Shown one piece after another: positions 28,154 through 36,794 of a stretch of DNA of 64,000 bases. The stretch comes from Cellulosilyticum sp. Lineage in GTDB: Bacteria; Bacillota; Clostridia; Lachnospirales; Cellulosilyticaceae. The stretch spans positions 16,018 to 80,017 of the forward strand of contig JAGAVZ010000175.1 in assembly GCA_017941635.1 (NCBI GenBank), given 5' to 3'. The stretch's first letter is position 1, and every line of letters starts with the position of its first letter. The notes beneath the pieces were generated by a model. It did not search any database. It saw nothing but the letters and a program-made list of their open reading frames with translations, and had not been told where the DNA came from. Made by a program: the position numbers and the translations under genes.

Positions 28154-30148
28154 ATGATTATGACAGATCAATTAATGTATGGTGGAGATTATAATCCTGA
28201 GCAATGGTTAGATAGACCAGATATTTTAGAAACAGATATCGAATATATGAAAAAAGCAAAGATTAATACAGTAACGCTAGGGGTATTTTCATGGGCTGTA
28301 TTAGAGCCTGAAGAAGGTCAGTATCATTTGGATTGGTTAGAAGATATTGTTGATAGATTATATAGCAATGGGATTTCAGTTATTTTGGCGACACCATCTG
28401 GTGCTAGACCTAAGTGGATGTCTGATAAATATCCAGAAGTATTAAGAGTTAGTGAAGATAGAAGAAGAGCCTTATTTGGAAAAAGACATAATCATTGCTA
28501 TACTTCTCCAGTTTATAGACAAAAGGTAGCAACGATAAATCAAAAGTTAGCAGAACGTTTTGGCAATCATCCAGCTATTAAGTTGTGGCATATTTCTAAT
28601 GAGTATGGTGGGGAATGTCATTGTCAACTTTGTCAGGAAGCCTTTAGAAATTGGCTTAAAAATAGATATCAAAGCATAGATGAACTTAATAAGAAGTGGT
28701 ATACCAGATTTTGGAGTCATACTTATCATTCTTTTGATACCATTGAAAGTCCTTCATCTATAGGGGAATATGATTTACATGGATTAAAATTAGATTGGAA
28801 AAGATTCGTCACTGACCAAACTGTAGATTTTATAGAAAATGAAATAGCTGCTATCAGAAAAGGTGGAGCCACTCAACCTACTACGGTGAATATGATGTAT
28901 GATTATCTTGGCTTAAATTATGAAAAGTTAGCTAAAGTTGTAGATATTATCTCTTGGGATTCTTATCCATTATGGCACAAAACAAAGGAGGTAGAAATTG
29001 CTAGAGATAATGGCTTGCAACATGATTTCATGAGGAGCTTGAAGAAGAAACCATTTTTACTTATGGAATCTTGTCCAAGTGCAACAAACTGGCAAGGTAT
29101 TAGTAAACTAAAGAAACCAGGGCTCTTATCAGCAGCTTCGTGGCAAGCTATTGCCCATGGTTCAGATAGCGTTTTATACTTCCAAATTAGACAAGGTAGA
29201 GGAAGCTCAGAAAAATTCCATGGTGCTGTGATTGATCATTCAGGAAGAGATGATACGAGAGTATTTAAAGAAGTAACAGCTATGGGTGAGCAGCTAGAAA
29301 TGCTTCAAGAAGTAAAAGGTACAAAGTGTAAAGCAGATATAGCCATCATTTATGATACAGAAAATAGATGGGCACTAGAAGATGCACAGGGTCCAAGAAA
29401 TAATGGTTTATTCTATCACGAAGCCGTTATGAAGTCTTACAGTGCCTATAGAAAATTAGGTTATAATGTGGATGTAATTAATGAGGCTCAAGATTTATCA
29501 GACTACAAAATTGTTGTAGCACCAATGCTCTATCTATTTAGAGAAAAAATTGAGACTCGATTAGAAGCTTTCGTGAAAAATGGTGGACATTTAGTCATGA
29601 CTTATTGGTCAGGCGTAGTAGATGAATGGGATCGTTGTTTCTTAGGGGATACACCTTATGGTTTAACACAAGTATTAGGTGTAAGAAGAACTGAGATAGA
29701 TGCGTTATATGATGGAGAGACTAACTTTATTCAGGGCACTAATAATGAACGCTATGAGTGCCAATATCTTTGTGAATTGACCCAAAATGAGGGGGCAAAA
29801 ACGCTTATGACCTATGGCAAAGATTTTTATAAGGATGAACTTGCCATTGCAGAAAACCTTTATGGAAAAGGGAAGGCTTATTATGTAGGAGTAGATGCAG
29901 AACAAGCATTTTATGATACTTTCTATAAAAAGGTGGTTAAGGAAGCTCATTTACAACCTATTCTAAGCATAGAAACTCCAGAAGGAGTAGAAGTGACTTC
30001 AAGAGTTTCTGAGAAACATGAGTATATATTCATCCAAAACTATAATACTGAGCCAGTAGACATGCCATTAGATGGAGTAGGCGAAGTTATATTAGGTAGT
30101 TATAGAGATGGAATAGGAGCTTATGAAACTGTTATTTTAAAGAAATAA
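28154..30148 (+). CDS. GH42 beta-galactosidase
   Basis: 664 residues, the GH42 length, without a signal peptide. MYGGDYNPEQW at the N-terminus, acid/base Glu150 in KLWHISNEYGGEC, nucleophile Glu305 in FLLMESCPSATNWQ, and the zinc-type cysteine cluster Cys115, Cys155, Cys157 and Cys160. A trimerisation (flavodoxin-like) domain and a C-terminal beta domain follow. It releases galactose from the short galacto-oligosaccharides made by the GH53 enzyme (the B. subtilis counterpart is GanA). GGGGAG lies before the start, 15 bp after the GH53 stop. Galactose then enters the gal genes at 12-18 kb. Confidence 0.95.
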   Translation: MIMTDQLMYGGDYNPEQWLDRPDILETDIEYMKKAKINTVTLGVFSWAVLEPEEGQYHLDWLEDIVDRLYSNGISVILATPSGARPKWMSDKYPEVLRVSEDRRRALFGKRHNHCYTSPVYRQKVATINQKLAERFGNHPAIKLWHISNEYGGECHCQLCQEAFRNWLKNRYQSIDELNKKWYTRFWSHTYHSFDTIESPSSIGEYDLHGLKLDWKRFVTDQTVDFIENEIAAIRKGGATQPTTVNMMYDYLGLNYEKLAKVVDIISWDSYPLWHKTKEVEIARDNGLQHDFMRSLKKKPFLLMESCPSATNWQGISKLKKPGLLSAASWQAIAHGSDSVLYFQIRQGRGSSEKFHGAVIDHSGRDDTRVFKEVTAMGEQLEMLQEVKGTKCKADIAIIYDTENRWALEDAQGPRNNGLFYHEAVMKSYSAYRKLGYNVDVINEAQDLSDYKIVVAPMLYLFREKIETRLEAFVKNGGHLVMTYWSGVVDEWDRCFLGDTPYGLTQVLGVRRTEIDALYDGETNFIQGTNNERYECQYLCELTQNEGAKTLMTYGKDFYKDELAIAENLYGKGKAYYVGVDAEQAFYDTFYKKVVKEAHLQPILSIETPEGVEVTSRVSEKHEYIFIQNYNTEPVDMPLDGVGEVILGSYRDGIGAYETVILKK

Positions 30149-30213
30149 CAATTTTGATAAGACTAAATGGTGCTTTAGCGTGTAAGATGATTAGATATTA
30201 GATTAGTAAAAAA

Positions 30214-30265
30214 GGGATGTCACGAAACGAATCTTTTAGATTAGTTTCGTGGTATCCCTCTTTTT
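30214..30265. terminator. Bidirectional terminator, copy B of a repeated hairpin
   Basis: 21-nt arms 30214-30234 and 30238-30258 pair with two wobble pairs and one mismatch around a TTT loop, followed by CTTTTT. On the minus strand the stem is followed by TTTTTT, so it also fits the Spo0E-like gene. The inner 23 bases match copy A at 21.47 kb exactly. Confidence 0.85.
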
Positions 30266-30318
30266 AGTGCATCTAAATTATACATGTCATTTAAAGAGTA
30301 CATGTTTTTTAACAATAA

Positions 30319-30492
30319 TTAAATAGGGAAATTGTTATCTAATTGACGTTTGAATAAGGGCAACATCAAACGGTCTAATTCACTGCTTAATTCAATAACT
30401 TCTGGAGAGAGAAGATCGTAATTATTGGCTTCAATTACTTTAAGTAAGTCTTGTTTAAGTGACATAATAATAGTAAGGGTAGAAGTTTTCAT
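30319..30492 (-). CDS. Spo0E-like aspartyl-phosphate phosphatase (57 residues)
   Basis: A short minus-strand frame starting MKTSTLTIIMSLKQDLLKVI and containing LLSPEVIELSSELDRLML. The SxELD core, with an upstream helix of alternating leucines, is the Spo0E-family signature. Such two-helix proteins dephosphorylate the sporulation phosphorelay protein Spo0A~P. GAGG lies 12 nt before the ATG on the minus strand, which is weak. It is convergent with the GH42 gene and shares its terminator. The small size fits the family (45-90 residues). Confidence 0.7.
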   Translation of the reverse strand: MKTSTLTIIMSLKQDLLKVIEANNYDLLSPEVIELSSELDRLMLPLFKRQLDNNFPI

Positions 30493-30684
30493 AAGAATCG
30501 CAGCCTCACTTTGTGGTTAGTGATTTAAAGTCAACTTAGTGACTACTATATACTATGCCATAAATTACAAAAGGTGAATAAAATTAGTTGTGATAGGTTG
30601 TCATATTTAGAAGGAATCGTTCATATAATTTTAAAGGCAGACAGATCAGTTAGAGAAACAAAGTAGGATAAGGAGTGAGTAGGG

Positions 30685-31362
30685 ATGATAGAACATAAAA
30701 TTGAAAATAACGAAGTTATTTTAATTGGAAAGGTCATAAGTGATGTAAAATTTAGTCATAAAGTCTATGGAGAAGGCTTTTACAGTTTTGATTTGCAGAT
30801 TCCAAGATTAAGTAATTCCTTTGATGTATTGCCTATTACCATATCTGAGCGTCTCTTACCAAGTTATGGTAGCATACAAGGCAAAATCTTAGAGTTACAA
30901 GGGCAGCTTAGGTCATACAATCAATATTCAGAAGGAAAAAATAAACTGATTTTAACTGTATTTTGCTTAGAAATGAAGGAAGTTTCAGCTGGTGAACTTT
31001 CTAAGAGCAAAAATCATATTTATTTAAATGGGTACATATGTAAGAAACCGATTTATCGAACAACCCCATTTGGTAGGGAAATTACAGATTTACACTTGGC
31101 AGTTAACAGGGCATATCACAAGTCAGATTATATTCCTTGTATTACATGGGGAAGAACAGCCAGGTTTTCAGAAAGTCTTTCTGTAGGCGATCATATTCAA
31201 GTATGGGGACGCATTCAAAGTAGAATGTATCAAAAGAAATTGGAGACAGGAGAATCTATTGTAAAAACAGCTTATGAAATCTCAATTAATAAGCTAGATA
31301 CAGTAATAGATGATATAGAAGTTAAGGAAGCTGGAGAAGAAGATTATATAGTACAATCATAA
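30685..31362 (+). CDS. Single-stranded DNA-binding (OB-fold) protein, two-domain clostridial type
   Basis: 225 residues that appear to hold two OB-fold halves: VILIGKVISDVKFSHKVYGEGFYSFDLQIPR (about 11-41) and HIYLNGYICKKPIYRTTPFGREITDLHLAVNRAY (about 111-144), the latter followed by DYIPCITWGRTARFSESLSVGDHIQVWGRIQSR as in SSB proteins. It lacks the glycine-rich tail and acidic tip of canonical SSB. Such proteins are conserved in Clostridia alongside a separate ssb gene. AAGGAGTGAG precedes the ATG. Binding to single-stranded DNA is inferred. Confidence 0.8.
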   Translation: MIEHKIENNEVILIGKVISDVKFSHKVYGEGFYSFDLQIPRLSNSFDVLPITISERLLPSYGSIQGKILELQGQLRSYNQYSEGKNKLILTVFCLEMKEVSAGELSKSKNHIYLNGYICKKPIYRTTPFGREITDLHLAVNRAYHKSDYIPCITWGRTARFSESLSVGDHIQVWGRIQSRMYQKKLETGESIVKTAYEISINKLDTVIDDIEVKEAGEEDYIVQS

Positions 31363-31428
31363 GGTATAAGGGGGACTGATCAAAAGGGTTGGTTACCCCT
31401 TATTTATATGAGATTGGAGGAAGGGCTT

Positions 31429-31461
31429 ATGCTATCAAATGATTATTTAAATGAACTTTAA
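31429..31461 (+). other. Ten-codon micro-ORF with a strong ribosome binding site
   Basis: TTGGAGGAAGGGCTT is followed by ATG and ten codons (MLSNDYLNEL) ending in TAA. The site is as good as that of real genes nearby. It could be a leader peptide or the stub of a lost gene. A weak hairpin at 31366-31403 (ATAAGGGG / CCCCTTAT) lies just upstream and may terminate the preceding gene. Confidence 0.3.
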
Positions 31462-31562
31462 TCGAAGATATAGCATATTTATTGGGATGTGATATAATAA
31501 AAAAGAAGTAGAGAAGAGACAATAAAATAAAGAAATAGAATAAAAAGGAATCTAGTAGGCAG

Positions 31563-32228
31563 ATGGATTACACAGTTGTTAAACAAAATAGAAAGACAGC
31601 TACAATTGTAATTAGTGACAATCTAGAGGTGCTAGTTAAAGTGCCAAGATATGTAACAAAAAGACAAATTGAAGCCATTGTAACAAAGCACGAAGACTGG
31701 ATTTTACAAACATTAGAAAATAAAAAGCAGCTTATAGAAGCAAAAGATTGGTATTATACAAAACGGATTATGTATTTAGGTAAGTATTGGCCAGTAGAGC
31801 TTATTATCCAGCCATCAGCAAGGCAAAAGGTTGACTTTACACAGAAAGGCTTTATAATTGTTTCAGATGGTAGTGAGTCTGAAAGTAGACAGCTCATGGA
31901 GCAGTTTTATAGAAAACAGGCAAAAGAGCAGCTAACAAAGTTAGCCTATAGATACGCTAAGCTTGTTGGTGTACAGTTTCAAAAAATTACAATTCGTAAT
32001 CAAAAGACGAGGTGGGGAAGCTGCTCTTCTAAGGGCAACTTATCTTTTAATTTAAAGATTCTGTGTGCACCACAAGAAATGATGGAATATGTTGTTTTAC
32101 ATGAAGTCATGCATCTAAAACATTTTAATCATAGTAAAGAGTTTTGGAAGGATATTGAAGTATTGATGCCAGATTATAAAAAACGCATGAATTACTTTAA
32201 GCAGTTTGGACAAAACTTTATGATATAG
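31563..32228 (+). CDS. YgjP-type zinc metallopeptidase-like protein (DUF45)
   Basis: 221 residues. The C-terminal half carries the YgjP/WLM pattern: RNQKTRWGSCSSKGNLSFN (146-163) and the zinc motif YVVLHEVMHLKHFNHSKEFW with His180, Glu181, His184 and a further His190. Known members are putative metal-dependent hydrolases sometimes linked to DNA repair. The physiological substrate is unknown. No strong ribosome binding site is visible (AATCTAGTAGGCAG), so expression may be low. Followed 25 bp later by the adenosyltransferase gene. Confidence 0.85.
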   Translation: MDYTVVKQNRKTATIVISDNLEVLVKVPRYVTKRQIEAIVTKHEDWILQTLENKKQLIEAKDWYYTKRIMYLGKYWPVELIIQPSARQKVDFTQKGFIIVSDGSESESRQLMEQFYRKQAKEQLTKLAYRYAKLVGVQFQKITIRNQKTRWGSCSSKGNLSFNLKILCAPQEMMEYVVLHEVMHLKHFNHSKEFWKDIEVLMPDYKKRMNYFKQFGQNFMI

Positions 32229-32253
32229 GATGGAGAGCTGAGGAGGAAATAAG

Positions 32254-32784
32254 ATGGAAAATGGACTTGTCCAAGTATACTATGGCAAAGGTAAAGGCAA
32301 GACAACTGCGGCCATTGGACTTGGTATTAGGGCACTAGGCAATGATTATAAGGTAATTATGATACAATTTTTAAAAAATGATACAACAGGTGAATGTAGA
32401 ATGATTAAAGCCTTAGAGCCTGATTTTAAAATTTTTCATTTTGAAAAGAAAAGAGGTTTTACTTGGCAATTAAATGAAGAAGAAAAGCAAGAATTAAGAA
32501 GTGAAACGAGTAATGCACTTAAATTTGCAATGAAAGTAATGGATACAGGGCAGTGTGATGTACTCATTTTAGATGAAATCTTAAATTCATTAGAATTAGG
32601 ATTTGTAAGTGAAGAAGACGTATGTGCACTCATTGATAATAAATCAGATGATGTAGAGCTCGTTTTAACAGGACGTAGCTTGCCGGAAAGTATTGCTCAA
32701 AGAGCAAATTATATTAGTTATATTGAAGCAATTAAACACCCTATGAGCTCAGGAATTGATGCTCGAAGAGGTATTGAATATTAA
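32254..32784 (+). CDS. cobO: Cob(I)alamin adenosyltransferase, CobA/CobO/BtuR type
   Basis: 176 residues. P-loop YYGKGKGKTTAAIGLGIRA at residues 9-27, VIMIQFLKND, the LILDEILNSLELGFV Walker B region and LTGRSLPESIAQRANYISYI. It transfers the adenosyl group from ATP to cob(I)alamin to give coenzyme B12. The C-terminal HPMSSGIDARRGIEY is typical of the family. AGGAGG precedes the ATG. No cobalamin synthesis genes are adjacent. Confidence 0.92.
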   Translation: MENGLVQVYYGKGKGKTTAAIGLGIRALGNDYKVIMIQFLKNDTTGECRMIKALEPDFKIFHFEKKRGFTWQLNEEEKQELRSETSNALKFAMKVMDTGQCDVLILDEILNSLELGFVSEEDVCALIDNKSDDVELVLTGRSLPESIAQRANYISYIEAIKHPMSSGIDARRGIEY

Positions 32785-32790
32785 AAGATA

Positions 32791-32833
32791 AAAAACTGGT
32801 AATGAGTATGAGATACTTATTACCAGTTTTTTT
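32791..32833. terminator. Bidirectional terminator between cobO and dapB
   Basis: AAAAACTGGTAATGAGTAT (32791-32809) pairs with ATACTTATTACCAGTTTTT (32813-32831) with one wobble; T runs on both strands. Confidence 0.92.
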
Positions 32834-32924
32834 GTATAGTACATTTATAATCAACTAAGCTCAGAAAATCTTTAGGAACATCATCCTTAGTAGTCAAAAA
32901 TCATTAAGGATAAAGTATTCTTGA

Positions 32925-33689
32925 TTAGAATGAGTTATCTAATAAATGATCCATATTATATAATCCAGGTGCTTTATCTGCTAAGAAGGTAGCAGCTTTG
33001 ATGGCACCAGTTGCAAATACTTCTTTAGAAGTTGCTTGGTGAGAGAGTGTGATAAATTCATCATTTCCCGCAAATAGAATATCATGTTCACCAACAATTG
33101 TGCCACCACGAACTGCGTGGATGCCGATTTCTTTTTGAGGTCTTTTTTCACGGACTGTGCTGCGATCATAGCGATAAGTATAAGTATTATCTAATGTTTC
33201 ATTGATAGCATCAGCAATAGCTAAAGCTGTACCACTTGGTGCATCAATTTTTTGATTGTGATGTTTCTCAATAATTTCAATGTCAAAGCCACTTGTAGCT
33301 AAGATTTCAGTTGCACGCTTTGCAAGTGCAATGAGTAAGTTGACGCCTAGAGACATGTTGGCAGAGAAGAAAATAGGCACGCTATGACTTGCTTCTTTTA
33401 AATAAGCAATATCTTCCTCTGATAAGCCAGTTGTACAAATAACGGTTGGAATGTTGTGATGAAGTGCGTAATCAATTAATCCTCTTACAGCAGATGCAGT
33501 AGAAAAATCAATAATCACATCAGCTTCTACATTGCATTCATTAATATTTTGAAAAACAGGATATTTATTTGGAACCTCTACATAAGGATCAATACCTGCT
33601 ACGATTTCTACATTTTCTTGACTATCAATAAGGCGAGTAATGGCTCTACCAATTTTACCATTACAGCCGTGCATTAAGACTTTTGTCAT
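32925..33689 (-). CDS. dapB: 4-hydroxy-tetrahydrodipicolinate reductase
   Basis: 254 residues from the ATG at 33689, which lies 8 nt after AAAGGA; an upstream ATG at 33698 overlaps that site. NAD(P)-binding VLMHGCNGKIGRAI, VIICTTGLSEEDI-like segment, FFSANMSLGVNLL and the catalytic EIIEKHHNQKIDAPSGTALA are all present. It reduces the DapA product in lysine and diaminopimelate synthesis, which supplies wall peptides and spore dipicolinate. Second gene of the dapA-dapB operon behind the lysine riboswitch. Confidence 0.96.
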   Translation of the reverse strand: MTKVLMHGCNGKIGRAITRLIDSQENVEIVAGIDPYVEVPNKYPVFQNINECNVEADVIIDFSTASAVRGLIDYALHHNIPTVICTTGLSEEDIAYLKEASHSVPIFFSANMSLGVNLLIALAKRATEILATSGFDIEIIEKHHNQKIDAPSGTALAIADAINETLDNTYTYRYDRSTVREKRPQKEIGIHAVRGGTIVGEHDILFAGNDEFITLSHQATSKEVFATGAIKAATFLADKAPGLYNMDHLLDNSF

Positions 33690-33730
33690 GTCATTCATCC
33701 TTTCTGAAGTACCTGTGCATTTTTAACTTA

Positions 33731-34615
33731 TTAACCTAAAAGTTTAGCATCAATAAGTGTTTGTTTGAGTAATTCGATATGATCTTCTTCAAGTGTTGTA
33801 AGTGGTAATCTACAAGGTCCTGCCTCCATACCCATTAGATTAAGTGCTGCTTTAACTGGAATAGGATTTACTTCACAGAATAAAGCTTTGATAAGCGGTA
33901 AAAGTTCTAATTGGATATGTAATGCTTTTTCTGTATGGCCATCAAGATATAATCTAACCATATCGTGTGTTTGGCGTGGTGCTACGTTAGATAAAACAGA
34001 AATAACCCCTTTACCACCAAGTGATAGAACAGGAATAATTTGATCATCATTTCCAGAATAGATAGGGAAATCTGGTCCACAAAGTGCAGCAATTTCTGCT
34101 ACAGTTGAAATGTTTCCTGTAGCTTCTTTGATCCCTTGAACAAAATCATATTTGGCTAGAGTAGCTACAGTTTTTGGAGAAATAGTAACGCCAGTACGAC
34201 TAGGCACACTATAAAGAATCATTGGAAGGTCTACTTCACGTCCAATTGCTGTAAAGTGTTCGATTAATCCTTTTTGTGTTGCTTTATTATAGTATGGTGT
34301 CACTTGAAGTGTTGCATCCGCACCTAAAGCTTTTGCTCTTTTGGTTAGGTTGATACCATGTCTTGTATCATTGCTACCTGTTCCTGCAATAACAGGTACA
34401 CGGCCTTTTGTACGTTCAACAGCTACTTTAATACATTCAAGATGTTCATCATCTGTCATAGTAGAAGCTTCACCAGTTGTACCACAAATAATAATAGAAT
34501 CTGTACCATTTTCAATTTGAAAATCAATATATTGTTCTAATTTCTCAAAATTAATATCCCCATTATCTAAAAATGGTGTAACAATTGCAACGCCTGCTCC
34601 TTCAAAAATTGCCAT
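33731..34615 (-). CDS. dapA: 4-hydroxy-tetrahydrodipicolinate synthase
   Basis: 294 residues. Class I aldolase barrel with GTTGEASTMTDDEH, GTGSNDTRHGI, catalytic Tyr in ILYSVPSRTG and Schiff-base Lys in QGIKEATGN. It condenses pyruvate with aspartate semialdehyde, the first committed step to lysine and dipicolinate. GAGGATGAT on the minus strand precedes the ATG. Regulation by the L-box about 120 bp upstream is expected to shut expression when lysine is plentiful. Confidence 0.97.
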   Translation of the reverse strand: MAIFEGAGVAIVTPFLDNGDINFEKLEQYIDFQIENGTDSIIICGTTGEASTMTDDEHLECIKVAVERTKGRVPVIAGTGSNDTRHGINLTKRAKALGADATLQVTPYYNKATQKGLIEHFTAIGREVDLPMILYSVPSRTGVTISPKTVATLAKYDFVQGIKEATGNISTVAEIAALCGPDFPIYSGNDDQIIPVLSLGGKGVISVLSNVAPRQTHDMVRLYLDGHTEKALHIQLELLPLIKALFCEVNPIPVKAALNLMGMEAGPCRLPLTTLEEDHIELLKQTLIDAKLLG

Positions 34616-34729
34616 AATATCATCCTCCGTTTACGTTAAAAATAGATTTTGTTAATTTTAAATAGAATTTGCCGTCTACTAACATTTTATTCCAAAAGGG
34701 TAGAAACGTAGCCTATTTAAAATAAACCA

Positions 34730-34983
34730 ATAAAAAAACCAGCACATAGAGGCTGGCTACTACAATCATAATCAATAAATATGAATACTCGGATATGATT
34801 ATATGTAGCTCTCCACCCTTATTGTAATATGAACGGGTGACAGTTGTATAGCTCTTAACTAGACAACCAGGAAAAAATAGTACAAGCTATTTTTTCCTTC
34901 GGCGATTACCCCTTTTGGCTCTTTTCACTTTCCCTTGTAGGAATCCAAAAGCTTACTAATGGCATTCGCGCCTCTACAATGAA
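34730..34983 (-). promoter_or_regulatory. Lysine riboswitch (L-box) with terminator, upstream of dapA
   Basis: Read on the minus strand, conserved L-box pieces appear in order: TGTAGAGGCGCGAA, AAAAGGGGTAATCGCCGAAGG, a variable hairpin, CTGTCA and GGTGGAGAGCTACA. TGTAG and CTACA close helix P1 (plus 34803-34982). The expression platform ends in CCAGC-loop-GCTGG followed by a T run (plus 34732-34756), a transcription terminator. The order and wording match the known Firmicutes lysine riboswitch. Confidence 0.93.
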
Positions 34984-35070
34984 TATTTAATTGAATTCAA
35001 TATAACGCTATAAGAATAAAATGTCAACAATAATTAGAAAATTTGAAAGGACTATTTTTTTAGAAGGAAT

Positions 35071-35100
35071 GTATAAAAAAGTAGAAAACGTAACATACTC
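35071..35100 (+). promoter_or_regulatory. Candidate sigma-G-type (forespore) promoter of the SASP gene
   Basis: GTATA (35071-35075) fits the -35 consensus GHATR, and CATACTC (35094-35100) is one base from the -10 consensus CATXHTA, with an 18-bp spacer and 31 bp to the start codon. This is as expected for a late spore gene. Confidence 0.5.
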
Positions 35101-35131
35101 TAATAGATTTTATGGTTAGAGGAGACGCGTT

Positions 35132-35356
35132 ATGAAAAAAGACAGTACTAAAAATAAAGAAAAATTATTTGATGCTTTATCACCAGATGATAAGATGAAA
35201 CTCGAAATTGCAGAAGAGCTTGGTCTTTTGGAGAAAGTTCATGAAGGTGGTTGGAAAGCTCTTAGTGCAAAAGAGACAGGTAAAATTGGAGGATTGATGA
35301 CTAAGAAAAAAAGAGAACTAAAGAAACAGCAAGAAATGAACCAAGAAACTGAGTAA
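35132..35356 (+). CDS. Small acid-soluble spore protein, alpha/beta (SspF-like) type
   Basis: 74 residues, very charged. The alpha/beta-SASP pattern is visible: KMKLEIAEELGLLEKVHEGGW then LSAKETGKIGGLMTKKKRELK, equivalent to the conserved EIAxELG and SARxxGxxGGxMTKR motifs. Such proteins coat spore DNA and protect it from UV and heat; the SspF-like subclass is shorter in the linker. AGAGGAGA lies before the ATG. Monocistronic. Confidence 0.85.
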   Translation: MKKDSTKNKEKLFDALSPDDKMKLEIAEELGLLEKVHEGGWKALSAKETGKIGGLMTKKKRELKKQQEMNQETE

Positions 35357-35429
35357 ACATTCACATTAGACGATGATTTGTAGATAGAGTGTTACTTAAG
35401 AAATAAAAGTCTAGTAAAAATAGGACAAA

Positions 35430-35474
35430 AAAATAAGCTCCTTATGACATCCGACATAAAGAGCTTATTTTTGT
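35430..35474. terminator. Bidirectional terminator between SASP and CNNM genes
   Basis: AAAATAAGCTC (35430-35440) pairs with GAGCTTATTTT (35461-35471), extended inwards by TTATG / CATAA; A/T runs flank both sides. Confidence 0.85.
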
Positions 35475-35525
35475 AGTCTATCCAGTTTATATGAATCGTA
35501 AAATTTACGTTATAAGTGCTAAGAA

Positions 35526-36794
35526 CTAACTTGCTTCGTTAATGGTAATACGAAGACGATTAATACGATTATTAACAGTTTCCTCAATTTTGAAAGTGAG
35601 TTCATTGAAAGTAATTTCTTCACCTAAATCAGGGAAACGGTCAAATAGACCAATGACAAAACCACCAATAGAATCAAAATCTTCAGAGGTGATATTAAGA
35701 CCAAGTTCGTCATTAATATCTGGAATACGAGAGCTACCATCTACTACATATTCACCTTCTTTGATTTTTATGACATCTTCAGTAGTTTGATCATACTCAT
35801 CATCAATATCTCCAACGATTTCCTCAATTAAATCTTCCATGCTGACAAGTCCAGAAGTACCACCATATTCGTCTAAGACGATAGCCATACCAATCTTTTG
35901 ACTACGCATTTCTTTAAAGAGCTCGTCATTGTTTTTAAATTCATGAATAAAATATGCCTCACGTAAGTAATCAGAGGTTTTAAAGTGAGCTTCATTGATA
36001 TCATTTAAAATAAGGTCTTTTATGTGTAAAATACCTACAATATGATCCAAAGAATCTTCAAACACAGGTATTCTGGAAAATTGTTCTTTTTTATAAAGAT
36101 TAATAATATCTTCATAAGTTGAGTCTACAGCAATTGCAATCATATCTGTACGGGGAACCATAATATCCTTTGCACAAGACTCACCGAAATTAAATACGTT
36201 GTTAATCATTTCTTTCTCATCAGATTCAATAACGCCTTCTTCGTGACTTACATTAACAATTGTTTTAAGTTCATCAGCAGTAATGAAAGGTTTGGCTGCA
36301 TCAGGTTTGCCACCTAACAATCTAATTAATCCATTAGTAATAAACATTAAAATAGCTACCACAGGACTAAAAACTTTAACAATAATAGAAATAGCAGGTG
36401 AAACCAACAATGCAATCTTTTGGGCATTTTGAGTAGATAGTGATTTTGGGGTGATTTCGCCAAAGATTAAAACAAGTAAAGTCATAATCCCAGTAGCAAT
36501 CCCCACACCGATTCCACTTGATGAGCCACCAGATAGAGCAATAGCAATCATTGTAGCTAAAGATGAAGCCATAATATTGACTAAGTTATTACCAACTAAG
36601 ATAGAACCTAAAAGTTTGTTAGGGTCTTCCAGAAGTTTTTCTAGTTTTTCTGCTCCTTTAATATTTTGTTCAATCATGTAACGTACGTCTAGTTTACTAA
36701 GTGCCATTAAAGCTGTCTCAGATGCAGAGAAAAAGCCTGATGCAAGTAGTAAGAATACTAGGCAAATAATCTGTACCGATAACGAAGGGTCCAA
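35526..36794 (-). CDS. CNNM/HlyC-CorC-family membrane protein (DUF21, CBS pair, CorC domain)
   Basis: 422 residues. The N-terminal DUF21 domain with about four membrane segments (LVFLLLASGFFSASETALMAL, LLGSILVGNNLVNIMASS, GIMTLLVLIFGEITPKSL) is followed by two CBS domains (MVPRTDMIAIAVDSTYEDI, RIPVFEDSLDHIVGILHIKDL) and a C-terminal CorC/HlyC domain (RIPDINDELGLNI, SIGGFVIGLFDRFPDLGEE). The family includes magnesium and cobalt efflux proteins; older annotations call them haemolysins. AGGAGAG precedes the start. Monocistronic. Confidence 0.92.
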   Translation of the reverse strand: MDPSLSVQIICLVFLLLASGFFSASETALMALSKLDVRYMIEQNIKGAEKLEKLLEDPNKLLGSILVGNNLVNIMASSLATMIAIALSGGSSSGIGVGIATGIMTLLVLIFGEITPKSLSTQNAQKIALLVSPAISIIVKVFSPVVAILMFITNGLIRLLGGKPDAAKPFITADELKTIVNVSHEEGVIESDEKEMINNVFNFGESCAKDIMVPRTDMIAIAVDSTYEDIINLYKKEQFSRIPVFEDSLDHIVGILHIKDLILNDINEAHFKTSDYLREAYFIHEFKNNDELFKEMRSQKIGMAIVLDEYGGTSGLVSMEDLIEEIVGDIDDEYDQTTEDVIKIKEGEYVVDGSSRIPDINDELGLNITSEDFDSIGGFVIGLFDRFPDLGEEITFNELTFKIEETVNNRINRLRITINEAS

